In this document: positions 10,109 to 19,518 of the stretch, one piece after another | Layout of the letters: every line of letters starts with the position of its first letter | Numbering within the stretch: position 1 is the stretch's first letter | Origin: Devosia sp. RR2S18 | Lineage (GTDB): Bacteria; Pseudomonadota; Alphaproteobacteria; Rhizobiales; Devosiaceae | Direction of reading: 5' to 3' | Assembly (NCBI RefSeq): GCF_030177755.1 | Contig: NZ_CP126539.1 | Location: forward strand, 3,310,001-3,374,000 | Length of the DNA stretch: 64,000 nucleotides | Notes under the pieces: generated by a model | What the model was told of the DNA's origin: nothing | Databases searched by the model: none | What the model saw: the letters and a program-made list of their open reading frames with translations, nothing else | Program-made: the position numbers and the translations under genes

Positions 10109-11863
10109 CTACTGACTTGCCGCCTCTCTCACATTGACGTCTTCATCGGGGAGGCCGTTGGCCAGCTTGGGCGTGACCCGCTCCCTCACATTGCCGACCT
10201 CGTCCACCGAAGCTGCCACGTTCCACTGGAAGCGGGCCTCGAGCTTGCGCCCGGCCCTCCAATAGGCGTCGCCCAGGTGGTCGTTGATCTCAGGGTCGTT
10301 CGGCATGAGCAACACGGCGCGCTCCAATGTGGCCACCGCATCGTCGATGCGCCCGAGCTTGTAGAAAGCCCAGCCAAGCGAATCGACGATATAGCCGTCT
10401 TGCGGCTGCGCCTCGACTGCCTTCTCGATCATTTCGAGTCCGCGCTCAAGATGCATATCCATGTCGACCCAGCTATATCCTAGATAGTTCAATACCTGCG
10501 GCTGATCTGGGTTGAGCTCGAGCGCCTTGAGGAAATCGGCTTCCGCCTGCGGCCACTGCTTGGCGCGTTCATGGGCGATACCGCGAACATAGTAGAAGCG
10601 CCAATCCGAAGGGTTCTCACCGCCCGTGAGATCAAGCGCTTTGGTATAGGCGTCGGCGGCTTCGGTGTATTGCTCGTCGTAGCGCAGGAGATCACCTAAA
10701 ACCGAAACGGCCTCCAGGTCCTCGGGACGGGTGGCCACGATATTGCTCAACCGGCGCAGCGCCTCCTCACGGTCTCCCGTCGCATCGAGATTGGTTGCGA
10801 TGCGCACAATCGCAGTCGGCTTCATGGTCGAGGTGGCGGGCACCGCCTCATAGATCCGGTTGGCGGCTTCGTGCTGCCCAGCACTGTCGAAAATCTGGCC
10901 AAGTGCCAGCGCGATCACATCGGCCGAAGGATCGAGATACAGACCAAGGCGCAGGAAGACCACGGCCAGATCCATGCTGCCGTCACGCGCTAGCGCCACA
11001 CCGATGCCGTGGAACATCTCAGCGGCCCCGACCTGCACACTGGTGGCGAACACGCCGGGTCGTTGCTCGGCCTCCACCTGCTCGCGCACGACATTGACAA
11101 CCGGATGATTGAGTCCGCGATTTTCAAACTCGGCTAATACGTCTTTGGCCTCCTCGAAGCGCCCGGAGTTGGCGAGAATGCGCGCATAGACTTCAACGAT
11201 GCGAGCGACGAAAGGCTCGGCATCGAAAGCGCGTCCAGCCAACTCGATGGCTTGGTCAGTCTCGCCCGCAGCTTCAGCCATTAACGCGCGATGGAACACG
11301 AGGAAATCCTCCAGTCCCGTGGCGCCAAGCTGGTCCAGCAGGGCATCAGCCTCTTCCTTGCGATTGTCGCCAACCAAAGCCCAGGCACGCAGGAGCCCCC
11401 CAGTGATGCCGGTGAAGCTATCCAGGCCGATTTGACCAAGCAGTTCCTCGGCGGCATCGTAGCGGCGCTCCTTGAGCGCTTCGGTTGCGATCAACAGTTC
11501 GGCAAGCTGGTTGTTGGGATCGAGTTCCAGCAGATGCTTGGCGGTAGCGGCGGCCTGCCCGATCTGACCGTCCGCTGCGTAGGCGATGAACGCCCGCTCG
11601 ACCAGCACCGGATTGTCCCAGTCAGCTCGTGCCGCTTGACTGAAGTAGCGCGCCGCCTCATCGGTCCGGAGTTCACTCAGCGCCAGCTGACCTGCGAGAT
11701 AGGAGCCCGTTTCGCTGACCCGTGACAAGGAAAGAAAATCGAGCGCATCAGGCAGCTGGATCATGGGGGTCTGAGCAGTCTGTGTCGACTGACCCAACAC
11801 CGGCGCCACGAGCAGCATTGAAAGAACAGCGGGGCGCACCAGGCGAGTGATTAGCGATGTCAC
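10109..11863 (-). CDS. Exported tetratricopeptide-repeat protein
   Basis: About 584 residues from a GTG at 11863, chosen because it gives a clean signal peptide (VTSLITRLVRPAVLSMLLVAPVLGQ) and has GGGAG upstream; longer frames lack one. The mature protein is a string of TPR-type helical pairs throughout, for example LQHPLAL-like spacing is absent but repeats such as ALELNPDQPQVLNYLGYSWVD and AVLLMPNDPEINDHLGDAYW are classic TPR units near the C-terminus. It is probably periplasmic or outer-membrane associated and a scaffold for protein interactions. It is 8 bases upstream of ispE. Its exact role is unknown. Confidence 0.85.
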   Translation of the reverse strand: MTSLITRLVRPAVLSMLLVAPVLGQSTQTAQTPMIQLPDALDFLSLSRVSETGSYLAGQLALSELRTDEAARYFSQAARADWDNPVLVERAFIAYAADGQIGQAAATAKHLLELDPNNQLAELLIATEALKERRYDAAEELLGQIGLDSFTGITGGLLRAWALVGDNRKEEADALLDQLGATGLEDFLVFHRALMAEAAGETDQAIELAGRAFDAEPFVARIVEVYARILANSGRFEEAKDVLAEFENRGLNHPVVNVVREQVEAEQRPGVFATSVQVGAAEMFHGIGVALARDGSMDLAVVFLRLGLYLDPSADVIALALGQIFDSAGQHEAANRIYEAVPATSTMKPTAIVRIATNLDATGDREEALRRLSNIVATRPEDLEAVSVLGDLLRYDEQYTEAADAYTKALDLTGGENPSDWRFYYVRGIAHERAKQWPQAEADFLKALELNPDQPQVLNYLGYSWVDMDMHLERGLEMIEKAVEAQPQDGYIVDSLGWAFYKLGRIDDAVATLERAVLLMPNDPEINDHLGDAYWRAGRKLEARFQWNVAASVDEVGNVRERVTPKLANGLPDEDVNVREAASQ

Positions 11864-11968
11864 GAGGCTCAATTCTCCCTTGGCCAGCGAGGCCCTTTGT
11901 GGCGGCGAAGATTGTCTGTTTTGCGACTTGGCCGCAAGACCACGCCACACAGCGTGATCGAGCAAGCT

Positions 11969-13615
11969 CTACATGCCTGAATAGTTCGGCCCGCTGCCAC
12001 CCTCTGGCGGCACCCAGGTGATGTTTTGTGCCGGATCCTTGATGTCGCAAGTCTTGCAATGCACGCAGTTGGCAGCATGAATCCGGAACCCCGGTGCCCC
12101 ACCCTCTTCGGCCACTTCGTAGACGCCGGCGGGGCAGTAGAGCGGCGCCGGCTCCCCATAGGTGGGTAGGTTCTCCCGAATCGGGATAGTGGGATCGGCA
12201 AGGCGCAGATGCACCGGCTGATCCTCATCATGGGCGATATTGGCGAGGTAGACCGAAGCGGCGCGATCAAAGGTGAGCTTGCCATCTGGCCGATCGTAGC
12301 TGCGTCCCTTCACCGCATCGCGTCGCTTGAGCCGCTCGAAATCCGCGGTTTTGTGGTGCAGCGTTCCCAGGACCGAGCGGCCCAGAATGGCCGAACTCCA
12401 CATCTCGGCTCCCGACGCCAGCACACCCGCAATGGTCCCCAGTCTGCTCCAGAGTGGCTTGACGTTGCGGACGCCGCGCAGTTCGGCGCCGATGCCAGTC
12501 TCCAGCACCCGCTCCTGCAAATCTTCGACAACGTCGTGCTGCCGGCCATGGGCAATGGCATCGCCCACCGCGTCGGCAGCACCGATACCCGAGAGAATGG
12601 CGTTGTGAATGGCCTTGAGGCGCGGCGCGTTCATGAAGCCGGCGGCGCAGCCGATCAACCCGCCACCGGGGAAAGCCAGCGTCGGGATGGATTGCCAGCC
12701 GCCCGCGGTGACGGCGCGAGCACCATAGCTGAGGCGCATTCCGCCCTCGAGCAGCGGTGCAACTGCGGGATGCTGCTTAAAGCGATTGAACTCATCAAAA
12801 GGCGACAGGGCGGGATCGGCATAATCGAGATAGGTAACCAGTCCCACATAAAGCTTGCGATCCTCAGCATGGTAGACAAAGCCGCCGCCCGAGGTTTCAT
12901 TGTCGAGCGGATAGCCGAGATAATGGTCGACCCGTCCGACCTCGTGCTTGGCCGCATCGATCTCCCAGACTTCCTTGATGCCCAGGCCATATTTCTGCGG
13001 GTCTGCCGCAAGCCCGTGATCGCCGATCAGGGCCTTGGCCAGCGACCCGCGAGCGCCTTCGGCAACAAGAGCATATTTGGCCTCAAGCGCGATACCTTCT
13101 GCAAAGCCGGGCTTGGGATTGCCGTCACGGTCGCGGCCGAGATCGCCGGTGATGATGCCTCGGACCGGCTCGCCCGCGCCGCCCAGCACATCCACGGCGG
13201 CAGTCATGGGAAAGATGTCCACGCCCAGTTCGGCTGCCTGTTCGCCCAGCCAGCGCACGAGATGTCCGAGGCTAATGATCACGGCACCGGGCGTCCTGAG
13301 CTGGGGCGGCATCAGCCTGTGAGGCACTGAAAAACTGCCCTTCGCCGTCAGGTAGTGGTAGGTGTCGCGGGTCACGTCGGGACCCACCGGAGCGCCCTTG
13401 AGGCGCCAGTCGGGCATCAAGGCATCGAGACCGCGCGGGTCCATGACCGCACCCGAGAGAATGTGTCCGCCCAGTTCGGCGGCTTTCTCGACCACCGTGA
13501 CGCTCAGTTCAGGATGGCGCTGCTTGAGCCGGATGGCAGCCGACAGGCCCGATGGCCCTGCTCCGACGATGACAACGTCGGTCGAAAGGGTTTCGCGGCT
13601 ACCGGCCTCTGCCAT
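11969..13615 (-). CDS. Electron transfer flavoprotein-ubiquinone oxidoreductase
   Basis: A 548-residue membrane-associated flavoprotein that passes electrons from ETF, reduced by fatty-acid and amino-acid dehydrogenases, to ubiquinone. The FAD dinucleotide-binding motif VIVGAGPSGLSAAIRL is at about 15-30. The C-terminal ferredoxin-like 4Fe-4S segment is intact: one cysteine in PLYCPAGVYEV, then three in NCVHCKTCDIKDP, followed by the conserved ending NITWVPPEGGSGPNYSGM. Length is typical for the bacterial enzyme. It is divergent from the UDG gene with a 67-base spacer, and upstream of the TPR gene by about 105 bases. Confidence 0.97.
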   Translation of the reverse strand: MAEAGSRETLSTDVVIVGAGPSGLSAAIRLKQRHPELSVTVVEKAAELGGHILSGAVMDPRGLDALMPDWRLKGAPVGPDVTRDTYHYLTAKGSFSVPHRLMPPQLRTPGAVIISLGHLVRWLGEQAAELGVDIFPMTAAVDVLGGAGEPVRGIITGDLGRDRDGNPKPGFAEGIALEAKYALVAEGARGSLAKALIGDHGLAADPQKYGLGIKEVWEIDAAKHEVGRVDHYLGYPLDNETSGGGFVYHAEDRKLYVGLVTYLDYADPALSPFDEFNRFKQHPAVAPLLEGGMRLSYGARAVTAGGWQSIPTLAFPGGGLIGCAAGFMNAPRLKAIHNAILSGIGAADAVGDAIAHGRQHDVVEDLQERVLETGIGAELRGVRNVKPLWSRLGTIAGVLASGAEMWSSAILGRSVLGTLHHKTADFERLKRRDAVKGRSYDRPDGKLTFDRAASVYLANIAHDEDQPVHLRLADPTIPIRENLPTYGEPAPLYCPAGVYEVAEEGGAPGFRIHAANCVHCKTCDIKDPAQNITWVPPEGGSGPNYSGM

Positions 13616-13682
13616 ATAGGACTGCTCTCATCGAGGAACGCGCGGCTGGCCGCGCCAAACGGGCTGTGACATAACAGAGAAC

Positions 13683-14483
13683 ATGTCCGAAGATCGACCG
13701 CTAAATCACGCCGAAATGCTCTCGGTGCTCGACTGGTATCGGGCAGCCGGCGTCGATCTTGCCGTGGGCGAGGAGCCGGTCGACCGTTTCGCGCAAAGGC
13801 CGCCGTCCCCGCGAGCTGTACCCAAGGCGGCGGCACAAGTGGCGGAGCGCCCGCCCGATGCATTGCCGCTGGGTGGGGATCCCACCGAGGCCCGGAGCCT
13901 TGCCAGTTCGGCACAGAGCCTCGACGCGCTGCGCGATCTGCTGGGGGCCTATGACGGCTGCGGCCTCAAGCATCGGGCGACGCAGCTGGTTTTTGCTGAT
14001 GGCAACCCAGGGGCCAAGATCATGCTGATCGGGGAAGCGCCGGGAGCCGAAGAGGACAGGCAGGGCAAACCGTTCGTCGGCAAATCGGGCCAGTTGCTGG
14101 ACCGCATGCTGGCAGCGATCGGGCTTGATCGCACCAAGGTTTACATTGCCAATACCGTGCCCTGGCGACCGCCGGGCAACCGCGCCCCAACGCCGGAAGA
14201 GCTGGCGCTTTGCCTGCCGTTTCTTCAGCGGCAGGTGGAGCTTGTGGGGCCGCGCATTGTGGTGACGCTGGGCGGACCGGCCATGCAGACGGTTTTTTCC
14301 ACCACCAATGGCATCATCAAGATGCGGGGCAAGTGGAGCAATGTGAGCATCGGCTCGCACGGCGCCGAGGCCATGCCGACGCTGCATCCCGCCTATCTCC
14401 TGCGCAACCCGGCCGCCAAGCAGCAGGCTTGGAAGGACATGCTGAGCCTGCGGCTCAAGATGCACGCTTTCGGACTGGATTGA
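13683..14483 (+). CDS. Family 4-like uracil-DNA glycosylase lacking two iron-sulfur cysteines
   Basis: A 266-residue member of the uracil-DNA glycosylase superfamily that removes uracil from DNA. The active-site motif [20 protein letters not shown] begins at residue 117, and the second motif HPAYLLRNP lies near 235. In family 4 enzymes four cysteines bind a 4Fe-4S cluster (CxxC, then KCRPP, then a cysteine 16 residues later). Here the aligned positions are Tyr90, Cys93, Trp161 (in PWRPPGNR) and Cys177, so two ligands are replaced. The N-terminal 80 residues are a poorly conserved Pro/Ala-rich extension. Either the cluster is lost or bound differently. The gene is divergent from ETF-QO. Confidence 0.88.
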   Translation: MSEDRPLNHAEMLSVLDWYRAAGVDLAVGEEPVDRFAQRPPSPRAVPKAAAQVAERPPDALPLGGDPTEARSLASSAQSLDALRDLLGAYDGCGLKHRATQLVFADGNPGAKIMLIGEAPGAEEDRQGKPFVGKSGQLLDRMLAAIGLDRTKVYIANTVPWRPPGNRAPTPEELALCLPFLQRQVELVGPRIVVTLGGPAMQTVFSTTNGIIKMRGKWSNVSIGSHGAEAMPTLHPAYLLRNPAAKQQAWKDMLSLRLKMHAFGLD

Positions 14484-14594
14484 CCCCGCCAAGCGGCGAG
14501 ATGTCAAAAAACCGCCACGCGAAGCGGCGAACAGAACATTTGTTTCACCTTCGCGTGATTTGTTCGTCACCGACACTCCCATCCTGATTGCACC

Positions 14595-15920
14595 ATGGCC
14601 TCAGTCGTAAAAATCTACGCCCTGTTCTTGGGCTCCGCCTTTCTCATGTTCGGCGGAGGGCTGCAGGGACTACTGCTTTCGGTGCGGGGAGCACAGGAGG
14701 GCTTCTCGCTGGTGTCGCTCGGCCTGATCGGAACAGGCTGGTCCATCGGCTTTGTCGCCGGCTCGATTGCAGTCCCCATTATCGTGCGCAATGTGGGCCA
14801 CATCCGAGCCTTCTCGGTGATGGCGGCGATCGGCACCATCACCATTCTCCTCAATCTTCTGTGGGTGGAGGATATCGGCTGGATCCTACTGCGCGCCCTA
14901 TCGGGCTTCTGCTTCGCCGGGGCCGCGATGATCGTCGAAAGCTGGCTGAACGAGGTCTCGGATAACAAGAGCCGCGGCACGATCTTTTCGATCTATACTA
15001 CCATCAACATGGCCTTCTCCACCCTGGGTCAATTGGCCATGTCGCTCACCGGCACGGCCGGTTACGTGCCATTCGTGCTTGGCGCCATCAGCTTCATCTG
15101 CGCGGTGCTGCCCACCGCGCTGACTTCCAGCCCGCAGCCGCGTCCGCTTGCCACTGCCAAGGTGGACGTTAGGCTGCTTTATCGCACCTCTCCGGTTGCC
15201 GCCGTCGCGGCGTTTGCCTGTGGCATGGCCAATGGCGCCTTCGGCACGCTGGCACCGGTCTATGGCTATGCGCAGGGGCTCGATGCCAGCGGCATTGCCC
15301 TGCTCTTTGCCTCGGCGGCGATCCTTGGCGCCCTGGCGCAGATACCGGCAGGACGCCTCTCCGACCGAATCGATCGCCGCCTCGTTCTTGTGGGATTGGG
15401 CAGCTTCGCGGCGGTGATAGGCTTGCTCCTGATCATCATCAATCCGTCGTCGGGTTGGTTGATGTTCGTCCTCTTCGCCGCTTACGGCTTTGCTGCCAAC
15501 CCGCTCTACGCCATAGCGGTTGCCCATGCGAACGATTTCGCCAAAGAAGGCGAGTTCGCGCGTATTGCCGGTGGCATGCTGCTTATTCTGGGCGTGGGCC
15601 TCGCCATCGGACCGGCGGTCGCGTCCCTGCTGATGGGCGTGCTTGGCCCGGTTGCCCTGTTCGTCGTCACCGTAATATTTCACGCGGTCATCGCTGCCTT
15701 TGCCTATTTGCGTATGCAGGTGCGCACTGCACCCGACGCGGGCGATCGTGCGCCGTTCCAGCCGATGCCGGGCAACACCACAACAACGCCGGAGGCCGTT
15801 GCGCTCGACCCGCGGACTGATACAGAAGACTTTGTGCCTCCGCCCGATGAGCCTGAGGTGCCCGAAGAGCTGCTCGAAACCGCAGAGGAGAAGCGCCATG
15901 TTCAAAATGGACCGGTTTGA
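14595..15920 (+). CDS. MFS transporter with acidic proline-rich tail
   Basis: A 441-residue major facilitator protein with about 12 membrane segments; the first begins at residue 5 (VKIYALFLGSAFLMFGGGLQG). A conserved loop-type sequence GRLSDRIDRRLVLVGLG lies between segments 8 and 9. The C-terminus (about 380-441) is a soluble tail rich in Pro, Glu and Asp. Substrate is unknown. The moaB start lies inside the last codons of this gene (23-base overlap), so the two are co-transcribed. The 111-base leader after the UDG gene contains no recognised regulatory site. Confidence 0.88.
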   Translation: MASVVKIYALFLGSAFLMFGGGLQGLLLSVRGAQEGFSLVSLGLIGTGWSIGFVAGSIAVPIIVRNVGHIRAFSVMAAIGTITILLNLLWVEDIGWILLRALSGFCFAGAAMIVESWLNEVSDNKSRGTIFSIYTTINMAFSTLGQLAMSLTGTAGYVPFVLGAISFICAVLPTALTSSPQPRPLATAKVDVRLLYRTSPVAAVAAFACGMANGAFGTLAPVYGYAQGLDASGIALLFASAAILGALAQIPAGRLSDRIDRRLVLVGLGSFAAVIGLLLIIINPSSGWLMFVLFAAYGFAANPLYAIAVAHANDFAKEGEFARIAGGMLLILGVGLAIGPAVASLLMGVLGPVALFVVTVIFHAVIAAFAYLRMQVRTAPDAGDRAPFQPMPGNTTTTPEAVALDPRTDTEDFVPPPDEPEVPEELLETAEEKRHVQNGPV

Positions 15921-16434
15921 GAATCGCGCCTTTCAGCCCCTCTCGATTGCAGTCATTGCGGTTTCCGACACGCGCACGCTCGAAACCGATACCGGGGGAG
16001 CCCTGCTCAAGAGCCTCCTTGAAGCCGACGGGCATCGCTGCGCCGACCGCGTAGTCGTCCGCGACGATGTGCAACTGATCCGACGCGCCGTGCAATCCTT
16101 TGTTGCCGATCCGGATGTCGATGTGGTGCTGACCACTGGCGGTACGGGCTTTTCAGGCCGCGACGTCACGCCCGAATCCGTCGAGCCCCTCTTCGACAAG
16201 CGGATGGACGGCTTTTCGGTGCTCTTCCACCAGTATTCGGCTACTACGGTGGGCACCAGTTCCCTGCAGTCGCGTGCAACCGCCGGCCTCATTGGCACGA
16301 CTTTTGTCTTCTGCCTACCCGGATCGCGCGGGGCCTGCCGGGATGCTTGGGAAGGCATACTCACCCATCAGTTGGACTATCGCCACAAGCCGTGCAATTT
16401 CGTCGAGTTGATGCCGCGCCTCAGTGAGCGCTGA
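15898..16434 (+). CDS. moaB: Molybdenum cofactor biosynthesis protein B
   Basis: A 178-residue MoaB/MogA-type protein; bacterial MoaB-family proteins adenylylate or bind molybdopterin during molybdenum cofactor assembly. The signature VVLTTGGTGFSGRDVTPESV is at about 74-93, and VSDTRTLETDTGG near residue 22 is also typical. ATG 15898 has GAGGAG 7 bases upstream and lies within the end of the MFS gene in another frame. A bidirectional terminator follows at 16463. Confidence 0.94.
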   Translation: MFKMDRFENRAFQPLSIAVIAVSDTRTLETDTGGALLKSLLEADGHRCADRVVVRDDVQLIRRAVQSFVADPDVDVVLTTGGTGFSGRDVTPESVEPLFDKRMDGFSVLFHQYSATTVGTSSLQSRATAGLIGTTFVFCLPGSRGACRDAWEGILTHQLDYRHKPCNFVELMPRLSER

Positions 16435-16462
16435 ACCAGGTTCGATCTGATCGCCCATACAA

Positions 16463-16490
16463 AAAGGGCGCCTCGCGGCGCCCTTTCTCG
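16463..16490. terminator. Convergent (bidirectional) intrinsic terminator
   Basis: A 10-bp perfect stem (AAAGGGCGCC at 16463-16472, GGCGCCCTTT at 16477-16486) with a TCGC loop, A-rich before and T-rich after. It lies between the moaB stop and the stop of the minus-strand DHA2 transporter, so it can serve both. Confidence 0.85.
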
Positions 16491-16493
16491 TTT

Positions 16494-17984
16494 CTAGTGA
16501 CCATGACCCATCTCTGGTCCGCCGCCTTCCGGACGACGGATGAAGAAGGCGGCAAGGATCGCGAACAGCGAGATCACCGCTCCGACCGTGAACGCGAGGC
16601 GGATGCCACCGGCGAGAGCCTCCACCTGGTCGAGACCTGCAGCCGCAAGCAAAGCGGTTCGGATGGTCATCACCGCCACAAAGAGCGCGATGCCCGCAGC
16701 GCCTGCCAGTTGCTGCACCGAACCCAGGATCGCACTGGCATGGGAGTAGAGCTCCTTGCGCACCGACCCCATGGACGAGGTAAACACCGGCGTAAAGATC
16801 AGCGCCAGCCCGATGCTGAGCACCACGTGCCCCGCCAGAAGGGCCCAGATGGGCGTGTCTTGGCCCACCAGGGTCATGCCCCAGAGCACGGCCGAAACCA
16901 GCACTGTTCCGGGCACAACAAGCACGGTCGGCCCAACGCGATCGAACAGACGCCCAACGACGGGCCCGAGCAGGCCCATGACGAGCCCGCCCGGCAGCAG
17001 CATTAGCCCGCTTTGCAGGGTGTCCAGGCCGACGACGTTCTGCAGATAGATCGGCAGCAGGATGATGGTGCCGAAAAGCGCCATCATGGCAACGAGCATC
17101 AAGCCCACCGAAACCCGGTAGTTGGGCGACAGGAACGTTCTGAGGTCGAGCAGCGCCTTATCCTCGTTCTGTAGGCGCAATTGCCGCCAGACAAAGAGCG
17201 CCATCGCTACGCCACCAATCACGAGCGGCAGCCACAGTGGCACGGTTGGAGCCTCGCCGGCATGGGCCATGCCTTCGCCAAAGCTGGCGAGCCCATAGAT
17301 CAGCCCACCAAAGGCAAGTGCCGACAGCACCACCGAGACAATGTCGAGTGGCGCGTAGCGGGGGGTGGAAACGTTCTGGATTTTGCGGGCACCCAGCGCC
17401 AGTGCGCCGATCGAGATCGGCAGCACCAGGATGAACATCCAGCGCCAATCGAGATTGGCGAGGATGAAGCCGCCAATGGTCGGACCGATGGCGGGCGCGA
17501 CAGATATGACGATCGAGATATTGCCCATGGTCTTGCCGCGTGCTTCCGGTGGCACCAGCGACATCACCGTGGTCATCAGCAACGGCATCATGATTGCAGT
17601 ACCGACAGCCTGCACGACGCGACCGAGCACGAGCAGCTCGAGCCCTGGCGCAACCGCGCAGATCAGGGTGCCCGCAGTGAAGGTCGACATGGCCACCATG
17701 AAGATGGGCCGCGTGTCCATCCGCTGCAGCAGGAAACCGGTGATCGGAATCACCACTGCCATGGTCAAAAGGAAACCAGTGGTCAGCCATTGGGCGGCAC
17801 TTGCGGTGACGCCCAGATCGACCATCAGGTGCGGAATGGCCACGCTCATGATGGTTTCATTGAGGAACACGACAAAAGTTGAAACCAGCAGCAGAGCAAT
17901 GACCAGCTTGTTCCTGGCGGCATGATCCTGGGCGAACGCCGGTGCTGCAGGGGCCGTGTCGAATGGTGTGGCGTCGGTACTCAT
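16494..17984 (-). CDS. DHA2-family MFS drug exporter (EmrB/QacA type)
   Basis: A 496-residue MFS protein with about 14 predicted membrane segments, the DHA2 layout. Typical elements are FVVFLNETIMSVAIPHLM in segment 1, the motif-A-type loop after segment 2 (QRMDTRPIFMVAMSTF) and LGRVVQAVGTAIMMPLLMTT with the motif C region SVAPAIGPTIGGFI near residue 160. Such proteins export drugs or lipophilic toxins by proton antiport. No EmrA-like adaptor gene is adjacent, so it may act alone. It ends in a soluble HH-rich tail (GHGH). It diverges from the radical SAM gene. Confidence 0.92.
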   Translation of the reverse strand: MSTDATPFDTAPAAPAFAQDHAARNKLVIALLLVSTFVVFLNETIMSVAIPHLMVDLGVTASAAQWLTTGFLLTMAVVIPITGFLLQRMDTRPIFMVAMSTFTAGTLICAVAPGLELLVLGRVVQAVGTAIMMPLLMTTVMSLVPPEARGKTMGNISIVISVAPAIGPTIGGFILANLDWRWMFILVLPISIGALALGARKIQNVSTPRYAPLDIVSVVLSALAFGGLIYGLASFGEGMAHAGEAPTVPLWLPLVIGGVAMALFVWRQLRLQNEDKALLDLRTFLSPNYRVSVGLMLVAMMALFGTIILLPIYLQNVVGLDTLQSGLMLLPGGLVMGLLGPVVGRLFDRVGPTVLVVPGTVLVSAVLWGMTLVGQDTPIWALLAGHVVLSIGLALIFTPVFTSSMGSVRKELYSHASAILGSVQQLAGAAGIALFVAVMTIRTALLAAAGLDQVEALAGGIRLAFTVGAVISLFAILAAFFIRRPEGGGPEMGHGH

Positions 17985-18367
17985 GATGCTCCCTCGCGAT
18001 GAGTATGTGTGGTCTGCCGGGACGACGATTGGGCCCAGTCTGTTTCGACAGGACCTTGGCGGACCGATGTGACAGTGGTTGTCAGCAGGTGACGTTCAGG
18101 CCTGGGGCTCTGCACCTCCGTCCGACCCGACGGGAGTGGGGAAGCCCTGATCCAACCATGCACGCCGTAGCAGCAGGGTTGGCCGGTTTATGCCTCATGC
18201 GTTCGCTCGTCCAGCCATTTTGTCGCAGTTCTGCTTTGCACCTGCTGCTCAGCAGCATTCGACCCGATGGTATTCCTACCGCTAAGTTCTTGTTTTGTTC
18301 TAGCCTGATTGCTACATCTGTGCCGTGAGGTTTCCTCCCGATTCGAGGATCCATCAGGAGAACGAAC
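17985..18367. other. 383-base divergent intergenic region
   Basis: No convincing gene is seen on either strand. The region must hold the promoters of the DHA2 exporter and the radical SAM gene. The one clear element is the LexA-like box at 18288-18302, near the radical SAM end. No stem-loop with T-tract or tRNA was found. Confidence 0.6.
18288..18302 (+). promoter_or_regulatory. LexA (SOS) box candidate, GTTC-N7-GTTC
   Basis: The sequence GTTCTTGTTTTGTTC is an exact GTTC-N7-GTTC direct repeat, the alphaproteobacterial LexA operator form, with the usual T-rich spacer. It lies 65 bases before the ATG of the PA0069-type radical SAM gene, where a repressor would overlap the promoter. LexA control is inferred. 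Confidence 0.7.
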
Positions 18368-19516
18368 ATGGCCCTTTATCAGGCCCCTTCCTTTGAGGCC
18401 CTTGAACGACTGAGCCGCAGTCGCGACGCGGATCTGGCGCGGCGGGAGCTGCTGGATCCCGATCGTGTTCGTGGGCGGGGCGCGCAGTCGAACCGGACAG
18501 GGCGCTTTGAAAAGCATGTGCGTGAGAACATTGATGATGGCTGGTCCACCGTCGAGCCGCTACCGATCTTCGAAACGGTGGAACACACCGAGCGCGCCAA
18601 GACCATCATCACCAGCAATGACAGCCCGGACATCGGGTTCGAGCGCTCGCTCAATGCCTACCGCGGCTGTGAGCATGGCTGTTCCTACTGCTATGCCCGG
18701 CCCAGCCATGCTTTTCTCGGGCACTCGGCGGGGATTGAGTTCGAGCGAGACATCTACGTTAAGGTCAACGCTGTGGAGGCGCTGCGGGCGGAATTGGGCG
18801 CCAAGAGCTATCGGGTGAAGCCGATTGCCATGGGTACCAATACGGACCCCTACCAGCCCGCCGAGCGCAAGCACAAGCTGACGCGCGGTATTCTAGAAGT
18901 CATGCTGGAGACGCGCCATCCGGTGATGATCACCACGAAATCGGCGCTGATCATTCGCGACCTTGATTTGCTGACCGAATTGGCCAAGCTCGGGCTGGTG
19001 AAGGTGGCCATTTCGATGACTTCGATGGACCACAAGCTGTCCCGCAAGATGGAGCCACGGGCCTCCTCGCCTGCCCGCCGGCTCGAAGCAATGCGGCTCC
19101 TCAGCGAAGCCGGTGTGCCCACCGCCGTCTTTGCTTCCCCCATGATTCCGGCGATCAACGACATGGAGCTCGAGCGCATCCTCGATGCCTCCGCAGCGCA
19201 GGGCGCCAAGAGTTCCGCTATGATCCTGCTGCGCCTGCCCGGCGAAGTACGCGACGTTTTCCGCGAATGGCTGCTGCGCCATTTCCCCGACCGGGTGCGG
19301 CATGTCCTCTCGCTGGTCCGCGACACCCGTGGCGGCAAGGATTACGACTCCCGCTGGGGCACTCGGATGACCGGCGAGGGCCCATACGCGACCCTCCTCC
19401 GCCAGCGCTTCGACAAGGCGCGCGAGCGCTATGGCCTGGATGGCAAACTGCCAGTGCTGCGCAGCGACCTCTTTGTCGCGCCGCGGCTCGAAGACCGGCA
19501 GATGAGCCTCTTTTAG
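18368..19516 (+). CDS. PA0069-type radical SAM protein (SplB-like)
   Basis: A 382-residue radical SAM protein of the PA0069 family, often annotated as DNA repair photolyase or spore photoproduct lyase-like. The 4Fe-4S/SAM motif is CEHGCSYCYARPSH, with Cys101, Cys105 and Cys108 in a CxxxCxxC pattern. The segment AKTIITSNDSPDIGFERSLN precedes it, and GTNTDPYQPAERK follows near residue 158, both family hallmarks. ATG 18368 has AGGAG upstream. The substrate is unknown; the SplB-like core suggests radical chemistry on DNA or RNA. The LexA-type box upstream supports a DNA damage role, but that is inference. Confidence 0.92.
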   Translation: MALYQAPSFEALERLSRSRDADLARRELLDPDRVRGRGAQSNRTGRFEKHVRENIDDGWSTVEPLPIFETVEHTERAKTIITSNDSPDIGFERSLNAYRGCEHGCSYCYARPSHAFLGHSAGIEFERDIYVKVNAVEALRAELGAKSYRVKPIAMGTNTDPYQPAERKHKLTRGILEVMLETRHPVMITTKSALIIRDLDLLTELAKLGLVKVAISMTSMDHKLSRKMEPRASSPARRLEAMRLLSEAGVPTAVFASPMIPAINDMELERILDASAAQGAKSSAMILLRLPGEVRDVFREWLLRHFPDRVRHVLSLVRDTRGGKDYDSRWGTRMTGEGPYATLLRQRFDKARERYGLDGKLPVLRSDLFVAPRLEDRQMSLF

Positions 19517-19518
19517 GC

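Noticed and set aside
12209..13330. 373-codon plus-strand frame opposite the ETF-QO gene
   Set aside because: Antisense to a certain gene with complete FAD and 4Fe-4S motifs; no recognisable protein features.
14898..15905. 335-codon minus-strand frame opposite the MFS gene
   Set aside because: Charged Arg/His/Gly-rich product typical of antisense to membrane protein codons; the MFS frame has clear membrane segments.
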